Source: an uncultured Mycoplasmataceae bacterium
Lineage (GTDB): Bacteria > Bacillota_I > Bacilli_A > Mycoplasmatales > Mycoplasmoidaceae
Reading direction: 5' to 3'
Assembly (NCBI GenBank): GCA_947041945.1
Contig: CAMREV010000006.1
Location: 1 to 61,736, forward strand
Length of the DNA stretch: 61,736 bases
Positions 10,862 through 22,904 of this stretch are shown piece by piece. The stretch's first letter is position 1. Every line of letters starts with the position of its first letter. The notes under the pieces were generated by a model. The model did not search any database and was not told the origin of the DNA. It saw nothing but the letters and a program-made list of their open reading frames with translations. The translations under genes and the position numbers were made by a program.

Positions 10862-12813
10862 TTATGGTTATTTTTTATTTTTTCAAATACTATAATTATA
10901 AATTCTTCATTATTTATAATAAGATCCCCACTATATTCTTTTTTATCATATATTTCTTGGTAAAAATTCCATATATTTTTCATTTCATTTTCTGACATAA
11001 ATTTTTTATTTTCTGTAAGAAAAATTGAAATACATTTATTAATTTCAATTGATAGTGTTTTTTCTTTCAAAGAATTTAATGATTTAATTCCCTCTCTTTC
11101 ATCATTTAATAATTTTATATCAAAATCCATTTTTTTTAAATCTTCTTTATATTCTTCTAACACATTTTCTAATTTTTGCACAACATGTTCTTGCACAGAT
11201 AATTTTTCAATTTCTTTTTTTATTTTGGAATTTTTTAATTTATTTATAATTTGATTAGATTCTTCAATTCCAGATTCTGTTTCAACTTTCTTTTCTTCTT
11301 TTTCTTTTCTATCCTTGTTAAGATTTATAATTTGCTCATTTATTTTTTCTATCTTGTTTTTATTATATAAATATATTTCTTTTAAAAAAGACACAATATC
11401 TTTCATTTCTTTTTCTCAATTTCGATTTAAATTATTTCATTTATACATGCCATCAACATAATAAAATTCATTTATTTTCACCATTATTTCACTTCATTTT
11501 TTATTAAGATTATTTCTATATTCTTCATTTCTTAAAATAGCAACTAAAAAACTATCTTTAAATATTATATTTTTTAAATTTAGAGATCAATCATTTAAAA
11601 AAGAGGCATATTTTGAAAATCCACGTATATCTTCTATTATTAATTCATCTATTTTATTTTTGTTTATTTCTACAATAGGATCCCATATTTCTTTTAATGA
11701 GATTAAACCCTTATGCTTGCCTTCATCAAATTTTTCTTTGATATTTAAATGTTTAAATGTTTTTAAAACCTTTCTAACAGACATATTAAATCCGTCAATA
11801 GACTCTATTAAAATATCATTTACTATATTAATATAGTCTTTATTTATTTTAATTTTTTCTAATACTCCCAAATAATCCTGTTCTAATATATAGAAAGGTA
11901 ATTGAATATATTTTTCAATATTCATTTCATAATTTTCATTTTCACCATCATAATCTAAAGAATGTAATTTATTTTTGTTTATTGGAAAAATTAAAATTAA
12001 ATTATTTATCATTGATAATTTTTGAATTATTTTTATTATCATTCATGAATAAGAACCTAACCTTTCTATGTTATCAAAAAAAATCATTGTTAATGGAGGA
12101 TTTTCCATAACAAGACTAATTTTTTCTTTCTCTCTTTCAATTTTATCAATTTCTATATTTTCTCTTTTATTGCCTCTAAATTTACTATAATTATATGAAA
12201 CTGATAATTGGTTCATAAGGTTAGAACTAAATTCAATTGTTCCAGAAAGAGATTTTACATTCAATTTTATCTTCTCAATTATTCAAGATATAAAAGCTAT
12301 TACTTTGTTTTCTTCTTTTCTTTCTTCATCATCTAAAAATATTTTTGCCAATTCATCAATTATTTCATAAATAACATCTTCCGAGTTACAAAATTTTCAA
12401 GTATCAATAATTACAAATTTCTTAAAAAAGAAAGATTCTTCTTTCCCTTTAAGAAACATTTTTCCCATCTCTTCTATAAAGTATGTTTTACCAGTTCCTC
12501 ATGGAGCGTCAATAATAGTTATTGGCGATCTTATTAAAACCTTTTCAGGTGTAAAATGTGCTCTTTTTTTATTTTTTTCTTTTACTGATTTTGACTTCTT
12601 AACAGAATCATTTTTTTGTTCATTTTTAGTTACAAGATTACCTTTTAGAATATTTTCTCATATTTCATCTTCTTTCTTTAGATCTTTTTTGAAATCTTTA
12701 TAATCAATTTCAATTAATTTAATAAAATCTTTAATTTTTTCTTCTAAAGGATCATTAATGCTTATTTTTATTTTATGTGAATCTATTTGATTTCATTTAT
12801 TATTTTTCATCAT
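10858..12813 (-). CDS. KAP-like P-loop NTPase with coiled-coil C-terminus (paralogue of the 8830 gene)
   Basis: Protein of 651 residues on the minus strand, continuous when TGA is Trp. Walker A is IIDAPWGTGKTYFIEEMGK (Lys near residue 109). Walker B is MIFFDNIERLGSYSW (Asp near 247), followed by IIKIIQKLSMINNLILIF. The motifs and spacing mirror the plus-strand gene at 8830-10524 (shared: WGxGKTYFIE, SFF, FDN(L/I)ER, II(K/x)LIQKLS), but the two have diverged strongly. An N-terminal extension of about 90 charged residues is unique to this copy. A long Glu/Lys-rich coiled coil (about residues 480-600) follows the NTPase part. ATG 12813 is preceded by GAAGGAA; a second ATG lies one codon inside (12810). 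Function is inferred to be defence or stress related; the substrate is unknown. Confidence 0.72.
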
Positions 12814-12848
12814 TTCCTTCTTAAAAAATATTCTATGTATATATATTA

Positions 12849-12854
12849 ATTATA
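12849..12854 (-). promoter_or_regulatory. Candidate -10 box for the minus-strand KAP-like gene
   Basis: The reverse strand reads TATAAT here, 35 bases upstream of the ATG at 12813 and with a GAAGGAA ribosome binding site in between. The gap 12814-12966 is therefore a divergent promoter region that also serves the membrane protein at 12967. Confidence 0.45.
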
Positions 12855-12870
12855 ATTTTTTTTTTTAAAT

Positions 12871-12939
12871 ATAAATATTGAATGTATTATCTTGCATATT
12901 CTAATTAATATAGATTTAGTAAATATTCTTAAGATAAAT
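12871..12939 (+). repeat. 69-bp direct repeat, copy A (upstream of membrane protein gene)
   Basis: Bases 12871-12939 align without gaps to 14266-14334, with about nine mismatches in 69 positions by eye. The first 37 bases differ at only three sites. Copy A lies just upstream of the membrane protein gene and copy B upstream of gltX, in the same orientation. It could be a duplicated promoter or leader, or a footprint of the event that also left the gltX relic. Confidence 0.8.
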
Positions 12940-12950
12940 TCTTAAAATGA

Positions 12951-12956
12951 TATAAT
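12951..12956 (+). promoter_or_regulatory. Candidate -10 box giving a nearly leaderless mRNA
   Basis: TATAAT ends only 10 bases before the ATG at 12967 and no ribosome binding site lies between. If used, transcription would start within a few bases of the start codon, i.e. a leaderless message, which is known in mollicutes. Confidence 0.45.
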
Positions 12957-12966
12957 ACATCTTAAT

Positions 12967-14106
12967 ATGATAAGTAAAAAAAATAACAAACAAGATAGTT
13001 TGAAACCAATCAAAATGATTCTTAATAACTTACTTCTTTCAATCATTTTGATTGTATGAATAGTTTTATTATCTTATACCCTAATGAACCCATTTGATTT
13101 TACAATTATAACTGAGGGAACATTTCACTTGCAAGTTGTTAGAGCTCTTTTAATTGTAATTTCTTTAGTTTCTATTTTGTTTTATGGAATCAACATTTAT
13201 TATGGAATATATTTTTTCAAATCCCAAGAAAAAGAAAATGCTTTAATTGCATTCACTTCAATTTTTTTAATTCCAGCTATTTATAGTCTTGCCTTAAATA
13301 TTAGAAAATTTAAATCATCAGATTGAAAAGAATTACTAAACGATTGATTTGGAAAAGATGATACATTTATTCATAATGATAAAAAAGAAAAAAAACTTAA
13401 GAATATCTCTTTAGGATTTTCTATACTAATGATTCCTACTTTATTTCTAAGTGTTTTTATGACAGATTATTCAAATATAGTTTTTGATCAAATTACTTTA
13501 CAAGCATCATTACAAGGAATTTTCTTTGGTAGTTGATCTAAATTTACAATTCAAAGTAATTTATTACTTTTAATTTTCACTACTTCTTTTTATGCAAAAA
13601 TGGATTCTAAAATTTTTAAAAATAATACTTTATTAATTTGAATTATGACATATATTACAATTACATTCGTAGGATACAATATAGTTCTACTACCTGCGGA
13701 ATTTGAAACATCATCAAATCCACTTTCTCCATATCAATGATTTGAAACAGTTTTACAACATATGCTTTATCCTCTTTTATTTGTAATTTATGGATTCTAT
13801 ATTATCTGTAATAGATTTTATGAAAAAAACTCATGTGCATTTAAAACAATAATGTTAGGAATGATCTATCCAGTAATATATTTAGGATTCTCATCAATTT
13901 GTCCATGAGTAATTGCATATAGTACATATGGTTCATTTACTTCAACAAATCCACTTGTAAGTAATGGTTCATTAGGTTCATTAGCATATATAATAGGATT
14001 CACTTTTTTATTTGCTGTTATTATGGCTTTATACTGATTTATAAATAAAAAAATATCAAATAAAGAAATATCAAATAAAGAAATATCAAATAATAAAAAG
14101 AAATAA
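12967..14106 (+). CDS. Polytopic membrane protein (DUF1600/Pr6Pr-like)
   Basis: Protein of 379 residues with a basic N-terminus and roughly eight hydrophobic segments (first at about residues 18-38, last at about 335-358). The stretch around SKFTIQSNLLLLI and, later, WFETVLQHMLYPLLF resembles the SN and H-x-x-x-P motifs of Pr6Pr/FAR-17a-type proteins and the mollicute family DUF1600. I assign it to that general class only. The C-terminus ends in a repeated ISNKE peptide. There is no Shine-Dalgarno sequence before the ATG, in keeping with a leaderless start. It lies between two copies of a 69-bp repeat at the edge of the defence island, so it may have moved in with that rearrangement. Transport or enzymatic role unknown. 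Confidence 0.7.
14051..14095 (+). repeat. 15-bp tandem repeat at the 3' end of the membrane protein gene
   Basis: Two identical copies of AAATATCAAATAAAG are followed by a third with a variant end (14081-14095). They encode the repeated (N/K)EISNK-type tail of the membrane protein. The unit keeps frame, so copy number can vary without disrupting the protein. Confidence 0.85.
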
Positions 14107-14265
14107 TTATTTAATATATTGATATTTTTCTTATTAACATTTACATAATAAATTTACTTATATATTATTCTTAATGAAACAGAAATTTTTTAAAAATGTT
14201 TTCATATAAACAAAACCAATATTTATTATATTTTTAACATTTTTGAAGCAAATAAAATTTTTAAT

Positions 14266-14334
14266 ATAAATATTGAATATATTATCTTACATATTATAAT
14301 TAAGAAGTATTTAATAAATATTTTTAAGATAAAT
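14266..14334 (+). repeat. 69-bp direct repeat, copy B (upstream of gltX)
   Basis: Partner of 12871-12939, same orientation. It occupies part of the 283-bp gap 14107-14389, which otherwise holds only AT-rich sequence and a weak imperfect inverted repeat near 14175-14207. The gap separates the membrane protein gene from gltX and presumably contains the gltX promoter. Confidence 0.8.
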
Positions 14335-14362
14335 ATAGAATTTATTTTTTTATAAAAATTGA

Positions 14363-15885
<1,523 letters not shown>

Positions 15886-15886
<1 letters not shown>

Positions 15887-17073
15887 TGACAAACAAGTTT
15901 ATTAAAGATCCAATTTTTAAGGAAATAGATTTAAATAGAGATCCTATTATTGGTGAATTAATTTCATGTAAGGAATTTCAAAGATTGCAAAACATAATGC
16001 AATTAGGAATTTGTTATAAATTATTTCCAACAGCAATGCATAGTAGATACATTCATTCTCTAGGAGCTTACGAAGTAGCTTCTAGATTTTTAGATGTTAT
16101 TGGTGGTAAGTGTAGTAAGAAACATAAAAGACTTGTTCAAGTGGCTGCACTACTTCATGACTTAGGTCATGGACCACTTTCACATGTATTTGAAAGATTT
16201 GGTGGAAGTCATGAACAATGAACATTAGATATTATTGTTTCTAAGAAATCATCAATTAATAAAGTTTTAAAAAAATACAATATTGATATAGATGAATTAA
16301 TTTTAATTTATCAAAACAAACATCCAATCAAATGATTAAATCAAATCATTTCATCAGATTTAGATGTTGACAGAATTGATTACTTATTAAGAGATTCATA
16401 TTTCATTGGAACTCATTATGGAACAATTGATTTAGATATTCTTTTAAGAAGATTTGAAATAATAAATGATACATTAGTTTTTTCAATAAAAAACTTTAAT
16501 ATGATTGAAAGCTTCTTATTAGGAAGAATCTATATGAACATTGATATTTATGAAAATAAGAATCTAATGGTTTATGAGTGAACATTAGAACTTATATTTA
16601 AAAGATTAGCAGAACTTAAAGATGAATGACCTATTTATGAAAAAAATATTTCAATTTCAAAAAAGTATGACTGAATTTATAAGAAAAAAGAAGTTAGTTT
16701 AGATTTATATTTAGAATTAGATGATTCATCACTAATCACATTTATAAATGAAGTTGCTAATGTGACTAATGATGAATTACTTATATTTATTATTGAGGGT
16801 TTCAAAACACTTAAGAATTTCTCATATACAAAACCAGAAGACTTTGCAAAAAAAGCTAAAATAACTAATAAAGAAGTTCATAAAGACTACATTTACTCAG
16901 AAAAAACAATTAAACATAAAGCTATTTTTTCTAAAGAAGCAGACAAACATATTGTTTTTTATGATAGTGAAAACAATTTAATTGAGTTTAAAAAAACTAA
17001 ATTATTTGATAATTTAGAAAAACAAGTGAATATTTCTAAAATTGTATTGTTAAATAATAATTTTATTGATTAA
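15886..17073 (+). CDS. HD-domain phosphohydrolase (dNTPase/SAMHD1-like)
   Basis: Protein of 395 residues. Metal-binding residues of the HD superfamily are visible: H in MHSRYIHSLGAYEVA, the HD pair in ALLHDLGHGPLSH, and a later D in SSDLDVDRIDYLLRDS. This SDLDVDRIDYLxRDS segment is typical of the dGTPase/SAMHD1-like branch found in Firmicutes. It probably hydrolyses (deoxy)nucleotides in the cytoplasm; the exact substrate is unknown. It overlaps gltX by one base, and rpoE follows after 21 bases, so the three are likely cotranscribed. Confidence 0.88.
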
Positions 17074-17094
17074 AATAAATAAGGGAGCCTAAAA

Positions 17095-17568
17095 ATGAAA
17101 AAGGACATAATTGATTTAGCATATGAAATTGCTAAAAAGAAATATAAAAAAGGTAAGTTTAAATATAGAGACTTACTAGCTGAAGTTATTAAAAGTGATT
17201 CTAAGTTAAAAGATGTAGGCGGAGACCTCTATATTGAATTAATAAATGATATAAGATTCTTATCATTAGGTAATGACGATTGAGCATTACAAGAATATTA
17301 TAGCTATGATGAATTTGAAAAAATTGCATCAGCTATGTTTGGTTTAGATAAAATTGATATTGATCCAGAACTTTTAGAAGAAATGGCAATTGAAAAACCC
17401 AAAGTTATAATTGATGAAGATGGTATATTAGAAGTTGACTTTAATTCAGACGATGAAGTTATTGAATTAAAAGAAGAAGATGTATTACCTGAAATTGAAA
17501 ATGAAGTAATCGGTGAAATAGTCGATGAAATAGAAGATATAGATAAAGAAACAGAAAAGGAAAAATAA
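17095..17568 (+). CDS. rpoE: RNA polymerase delta subunit
   Basis: Protein of 157 residues with the classic two-part layout of RpoE. A basic, folded N-terminal HARE-HTH domain (about residues 1-80, including KGKFKYRDLLAEV and WALQEYYSYDEF) is followed by a very acidic, disordered tail rich in D and E. The delta subunit speeds RNA polymerase recycling and is specific to Firmicutes and mollicutes. GGGAG lies eight bases upstream of the ATG. Confidence 0.93.
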
Positions 17569-17571
17569 AAT

Positions 17572-18462
17572 ATGTTTAATAAAAATAAAACTAGATTAGT
17601 TAATCTAACAAAAATGACTAAGGATGCACATGCAAACAAGTATGCTATCCCTCATATTAATACAAATAATTTAGAATGAATAGGAGCAATCTTAGATTCT
17701 GCTCAAGCAAATAAATCACCAATTATTATTGGTGTATCTGAAGGTGCTGCAAAATACCAATTTGGTTTTAAAAACTTAGTTGATATGGTTAACAATGTAA
17801 TGGAATACAAAAACATAACTGTTCCTGTATCTTTACATTTAGACCATGGTTCTTATGAGGGTGCTATCAATGCATTAGAAGCAGGATTCCCTTCTGTAAT
17901 GTTTGATGGTTCTCATTATTCAATTGAAGAAAATATTGAAAAAACAAAAGAAATCTTAAAATTAGCTAAAAAGCATAATGCCTCAGTTGAAGCTGAAGTT
18001 GGTGCTATTGGTGGTGAAGAAGATGGTGTTGTTGGTAATGGTGATGTTGCCGATCCAAAAGAATGTAAAATGATTGCAGACTTAGGTGTTTCAATCTTAG
18101 CTGCAGGAATTGGTAACGTTCATGGTTTATACCACAAAGATTGAAAAGGTCTAAAATTTGATGTACTAACTGAAATTAATGCATTATTAGCTGGAACTCC
18201 ATTAGTTTTACATGGTGGAACTGGTATTCCAGAAGACCAAATTAAAAAAGCTATCTCATTAGGTGTTTCTAAAATAAATGTAAACACTGAATGTCAAATT
18301 GCATTTGCAGAAGCTACAAGAAAATACATTGAAGAGAAAAAAGATTTAGATACTGCTAAAAAAGGTTTTGATCCAAGAAAATTATTAAAACCAGGTACTG
18401 ATGCCATAAGACAAACAGTTACTGAAAAAATTATATTATTTGGTTCAAAAGATAAGGCTTAA
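17572..18462 (+). CDS. fba: Fructose-bisphosphate aldolase, class II
   Basis: Protein of 296 residues that cleaves fructose 1,6-bisphosphate in glycolysis. Zinc-binding and catalytic motifs are present: SLHLDHGSYEGA (near residue 84), SVEAEVGAIGGEEDG (near 142), GIGNVHG, and LHGGTGIP (near 214) followed by KINVNTE. It follows rpoE by three bases, so it belongs to the gltX-HD-rpoE-fba transcription unit. With pfkA and pyk further on, it supports sugar fermentation as an energy source. Confidence 0.96.
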
Positions 18463-18469
18463 TTAAAAT

Positions 18470-19564
18470 ATGCTTCTATCAGCTGGAATTATAGGCTTAC
18501 CTAATGTTGGGAAATCAACATTATTTAATGCTATTACAAATTCAAAAGTTGAAGCTGCAAATTATCCTTTCGCAACAATAGAACCAAACATTGCTTTAGT
18601 AAATGTTGTTGATAGAAGATTAGATAATTTAGCAGAAATAGTCAAACCAGAAAAAACTATTTATACTAATTTTAAATTTGTTGATATTGCTGGATTAGTT
18701 AAAGGCGCTTCAAAAGGTGAAGGTTTAGGAAATAAATTTTTGCAAAACATTAGAGAAGTAGATGCTATTTGTCATGTTGTTAGATGTTTTTCAAATAAAG
18801 ACATTACACATGTAAATAATGTTGTTGATCCTATAACTGATTTAGAAATCATTAATTTAGAATTAATATATTCTGACCTAGAATTAATGAAAAATAGAAT
18901 TGATAAAATAAGAAATAGAGCAAAGTCTGGAGATAAAAACTCTATGAAAGAACTTGCTTTATATGAATCTTTATTTGATTTTTTATCACAAGATAAATTA
19001 CTTTGTGACATGGAAATAAATGAAGAAGATTTACCATTAGTTAAAACTTTAAACTTATTAACAATTAAACCAGTTATTTATATTGCTAATATCGATGAAG
19101 ATGATATTAGCAATCCAGAAAGTAATCTTAATTATCAAAATTTAAAAAGTCATTTAAAGAATAAAACTATAATTCCAATTTGTTCTAAAATGGAACATGA
19201 AATTTCATTACTTCCAGAAGAAGAGAAAAAAACTTTCTTAGAAGAGTTTAATTTGAAAGATTCAGGATTAAATGAAATAGTTAGAAGTGCTTATAGTATT
19301 TTAAATTTAGGAACATTTTTTACAGTTGGAAAAATTGAAGTAAGAGGTTGACCTTTTTATATATCTGATTTTGCACCTAAGTGTTCAAGTGTTATACATA
19401 CAGACTTTGAAAAGCTGTTTATTAGAGCAGAAATTATCAAATATGATGATATGATAACTTACAAAGATGAGAATAAAATAAGAGAATTAGGTAAAGCTAA
19501 AATAGTTGGTAAAACATACCAAATAGAAGATGGTGACATTTGTCATTTTAAAATAAATAAATAG
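18470..19564 (+). CDS. ychF: Redox-regulated ATPase/GTPase YchF
   Basis: Obg-family nucleotide-binding protein of 364 residues, universal and ribosome-associated. G1 is [14 protein letters not shown] (residues 8-21), the YPFATIEPN switch follows, then G3 [17 protein letters not shown]. The C-terminal TGS domain contains [16 protein letters not shown], ending in DGDICHFK. Length and motifs are complete. It starts seven bases after the fba stop. Confidence 0.96.
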
Positions 19565-19590
19565 CTAGAAATAATAAGGGAGATATCATT

Positions 19591-20235
19591 ATGGCAAAGT
19601 TTAATGTTTTTAATAGGGAGTATGGTTGAATAGAGCTAATCTGTGGTCCAATGTTTGCAGGTAAGTCAGAAGAACTACTAAGAAAAATAAAAAGACTAGA
19701 ATATGCAGATGTTGATTGTCTTCTTTTTAAACCAAAAATTGATACAAGAAATAAATCACTTATTAAATCAAGAAATGGTAAAAAAATGCTTGCAATTGAA
19801 TTTGATGATCCATTTGAAATTTATGATGTACTTTCAAAAAATGTTAATCATCCACAAGTAGTTGCAATTGATGAAATTCAATTTGCTGACCCAAAGATTA
19901 TAGAAGTAGTAGAAGTATTAGCAAAAAAAGGAATAATTGTTTATGCAGCTGGTTTAGATAATGATTTTAGAAATAATCCATTTCCTATTACAAGCTCACT
20001 AGCTTCAATGGCAGAACATATTACTAAGCTTTCAGCAATATGTACTGAGTGTGGTGCACCAGGAACATGTACACAAAGAATAATTGATGGAGAACCAGCT
20101 TCATTCAATTCACCCATATTTTTAATAGGAAACATTGAATCTTATACAGTTAGATGTAGAAACCATCATGAAATAACTGATAAAAAGTTTTCTAAAAAAA
20201 GTGATAAATTTATAAAAAATTACAAAGAAATTTAA
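19591..20235 (+). CDS. tdk: Thymidine kinase
   Basis: Type II thymidine kinase of 214 residues for nucleoside salvage, phosphorylating thymidine to dTMP. P-loop is GPMFAGKSEELL (near residue 19), Walker B is VAIDEIQFAD, and the structural zinc site is formed by CTECG and RCRNHH. AAGGGAGAT precedes the ATG. The ATG 19591 keeps the usual short N-terminus before the P-loop. Its stop codon overlaps the stop of the convergent glf gene. Confidence 0.95.
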
Positions 20236-20253
20236 AATTCTTTGTAATTTTTT
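20220..20253. terminator. Bidirectional terminator between tdk and glf
   Basis: The arms TTACAAAGAA (20220-20229) and TTCTTTGTAA (20238-20247) form a hairpin with an 8-base loop, followed by a T run on the plus strand and preceded by A residues for the minus strand. It overlaps the ends of both convergent genes. Confidence 0.7.
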
Positions 20254-21377
20254 ATACATTCAAATATGATATCATCCATGTCATAATATTTGTACTCTGC
20301 TAACCTACCGGCCAAATAAAAGTTTTCAATTTTATTAGCTTGTTTTAAATACTTATCAAGCATCTTTTGGTTCTTATCATCATTGATTGGATAAAATGGT
20401 GTGTGAAATACTTTATCATCTTTATCATATCTACCAGGATACTCTTTTGAAATAGTAGTTACACCCTTTTTATTTTGTAAAGTCATTTTTTTATATTCAG
20501 TTATTCTTGTCATTGTTTTGTGTAAAGGATAATTTACAACTGCAGTATCTTGAAATGAAGTTACATCATGATTTTCAAATTTAATATTTAAAGATCTATA
20601 TTCTAATTCTCCATGTTTGAAGTCAAAGAATTTATCAATCATTCCTGTATAGAAAAGAGTAACTTCTCTTCCTTCAAAGTAAATTTTATTTTTTTTAATA
20701 ACTAACTCATCAACAATATTTTTATTGAATTCAATAGTAATATTTTTATTGTCCACCATCTTTTCAAGCATCTTAGTATAGCCATCAACTGGTAATCCTT
20801 GATATTTATCTAATGGAAAGTAATTTCATTCCTTATTTAAGTTTATTTTAACTCTCTCTAAAATAAACTTAGGTAATTGATCAATAGTTTTACCTCACAT
20901 TTTTGCAGTATATTTTGCATAAACATTTTCATAAACATAATTAACTATTTTTCTAGATTCTTTTGTTTCTAAACTATTTAATAAATTTAAAATAGAAACA
21001 GCTTCACCTTTTAATTTTTTGTCTTTTATTTCTTTGTTAAATACTTCAAATTCTTTTGGAAATAATTCTTTTATTCCATCAAGGTTAATTGGAAGCTTTA
21101 TTGATTTCTTATTAAGTTTTACAAGGACTTGATTTTTGTAGTTGTTAAATTTTGAGAATCTGTTAACAAATTTTCAAACATCTTCATATGATGTGTGTAA
21201 AATATGAGGACCATATTTATGTACTAAAATCCCTTTAATATTATGAAAATCATATAAGTTTCCACCTATATGATTTTTTTCTTCAAAGATTTTAATTTTA
21301 TGATTATTGTCAGCTAATAATCTTGCTATTGTACAGCCAGCTAATCCAGCTCCAATAATTATAATTTCTTTACTCAT
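20232..21377 (-). CDS. glf: UDP-galactopyranose mutase
   Basis: FAD enzyme of 381 residues that converts UDP-galactopyranose to UDP-galactofuranose. The N-terminal Rossmann motif is IIIIGAGLAGCTIARLLA (residues 4-21), then HIGGNLYD and YGPHILHTS, all typical of Glf. Near the C-terminus are EYPGRYD and LAGRLAEYKYYDMDD. Length matches bacterial Glf. The divergent glycosyltransferase block that starts at 22905 suggests that UDP-Galf is used for a surface glycan or glycolipid; this link is inference. Confidence 0.94.
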
Positions 21378-21382
21378 ATTAA

Positions 21383-21574
21383 TTAAAGTTTAATTACTCC
21401 AAGAGCATTTAATCATAAGAATATACCAGCAAAAAACCCAAATGGAATTGTAAGTATACATACAACCAATTCTCTACCAGATGGTTTTTCACTTAAAAAA
21501 TAAAGAATAAATCCAATTATGGCAATGAAAGGTAATAGCATTAATATTAATGATAATAGTTTTAATGGTTTCAT
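21383..21574 (-). CDS. Small two-helix membrane protein
   Basis: ORF of 63 residues with one TGA(Trp), preceded by a good AAAGGA site. Two hydrophobic segments (about residues 5-27 and 38-59) flank a short charged loop SEKPSGRE. It lies five bases upstream of glf on the same strand, so it is probably cotranscribed. I do not recognise the family; a role in the membrane next to glycan synthesis is possible but unproven. Confidence 0.65.
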
Positions 21575-21651
21575 ATTTTTCCTTTCACATATTATATTTT
21601 TAATTATAAAATAAATATATAAAAAAATAAATAATGTTAATCATTATTTAT

Positions 21652-21942
21652 TTAATATTCATTTGAACCATCTTTTCTATTTCTAGAATTATTGCATTTA
21701 ATATGAACTGCAACAAGGTTATTTAGTTTAGTATTTCCACCTTCTGACTTAGGAACAATTAAATCAACATTTCATGCAAATTCACTATTGTTCAATTTTT
21801 CAATACTGAAGTGAGAACCATATAACATTTTCTTGTTACAACGAATACACATCCTATGGTTTCTCTCGTTACAATCTTGTTTACCACAATCACATTTGGG
21901 AGCTTGCTGTCATATTCTTTCTGTATTTGTTTTGTAAGCCAT
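21652..21942 (-). CDS. HNH-endonuclease-like zinc protein, catalytic His apparently replaced
   Basis: ORF of 96 residues with an AGAGGT ribosome binding site. Cys pairs CDCGKQDC and CIRC form an N-terminal zinc ribbon. The C-terminal half has the HNH layout WNVDLIVPKSEGGNTKLNNLV, ending with KCNNSRNRK, which matches the usual xxVDHIxPxSxGGxxxxxNLxxxxxxCNxxR except that the catalytic D-H pair reads D-L. It may be a non-catalytic DNA- or RNA-binding relative. It lies between the small membrane protein and the hydrolase on the minus strand. Confidence 0.7.
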
Positions 21943-21975
21943 ATCTAACCTCTATGATTTAATTATAAATAATAA

Positions 21976-22809
21976 TTATTTGTTTAAAAAATCTTTTACT
22001 ATATCAAATAATTGATCAGCAACATTAATATCGAAACTTAATAAGTGAGTTCCTTTTTCCATATTAATTACATTCTTATAAGTTTTACCATTTTTAAATA
22101 AAATTCTTGTTCCCATGTTATCTTCTCCAGATTGAACATATAAAAAATTTTCATTTGGATTACTTAAAAAATATCTTCAAGCTCTTTTAAAAGATTTTCA
22201 AGAAGCAATAACAACCTTATTACTCAACATTAATTTTCTTGAATTAGTAATTAATTTTTTTATTGCTTTATTGTTTGTTGTATCTTCTGATAAAATAGAC
22301 ATACCATTTGTATCAATAGTTGTAAGAAGAGTTACTAATACCTTTAGTTTTAACATTACATTTTTATTCTTAGCTTTTGAAGTATCTATAATTTCATAAG
22401 GCATATTTCAACCCATTACTCCATAGATTTTTTCAGGATATTTCTTTTTGTATAAAAAAGCTAATGCTGAACCTCATGATTCACCTATTATATAAACTTT
22501 TTTGATGTTTGGATTTTGTTTTAAATATTCTGTAAGAATAGAATTCATATCATCAACATAAGTTTCAAATCTAATTGATGGTTTTAATTCACTTTTTGAT
22601 TGTGCTCTTGCATCATAACCAATTAAATAAACATCATCAAAACATGGATAATCTAAATATTTTATAAAATTTGAATTAGAATTTAGACCTAAAGAAAATA
22701 ATACTAAAGTATCACTTTCTTTTAGCGGACTTATCTTAGTAAAAGGGAATTTTTTTCCATCTGCAATTAAATCAAATTCTTCTACTCTATCATTATTAAT
22801 TTGTTTCAA
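21976..22809 (-). CDS. Alpha/beta-hydrolase family protein
   Basis: Protein of 277 residues. The nucleophile elbow is YIIGESWGSALAF (G-x-S-x-G, Ser near residue 114) and a likely catalytic His lies near the C-terminus in EKGTHLLSFD. The region LFSLGLNSNSN would supply the oxyanion hole. No signal peptide, so probably cytoplasmic; the fold resembles lysophospholipase or esterase proteins common in mollicutes. Substrate unknown. It is the first gene of a minus-strand run (hydrolase, HNH-like, small membrane protein, glf) and diverges from the glycosyltransferases. Confidence 0.82.
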
Positions 22810-22904
22810 AATTACTCCTAATATAATAATTCTATTAAATACCTTATTTAATAATATTTTAATATAATATAATTAATAAATTAAAAAAATTTTAAAGGTC
22901 AGTT

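Noticed and set aside
14175-14207. Weak hairpin between the membrane protein gene and gltX as terminator
   Set aside because: The inverted repeat (ATGAAAC with GTTTTCAT) is imperfect and not followed by a clear T run; it is not strong enough to list.
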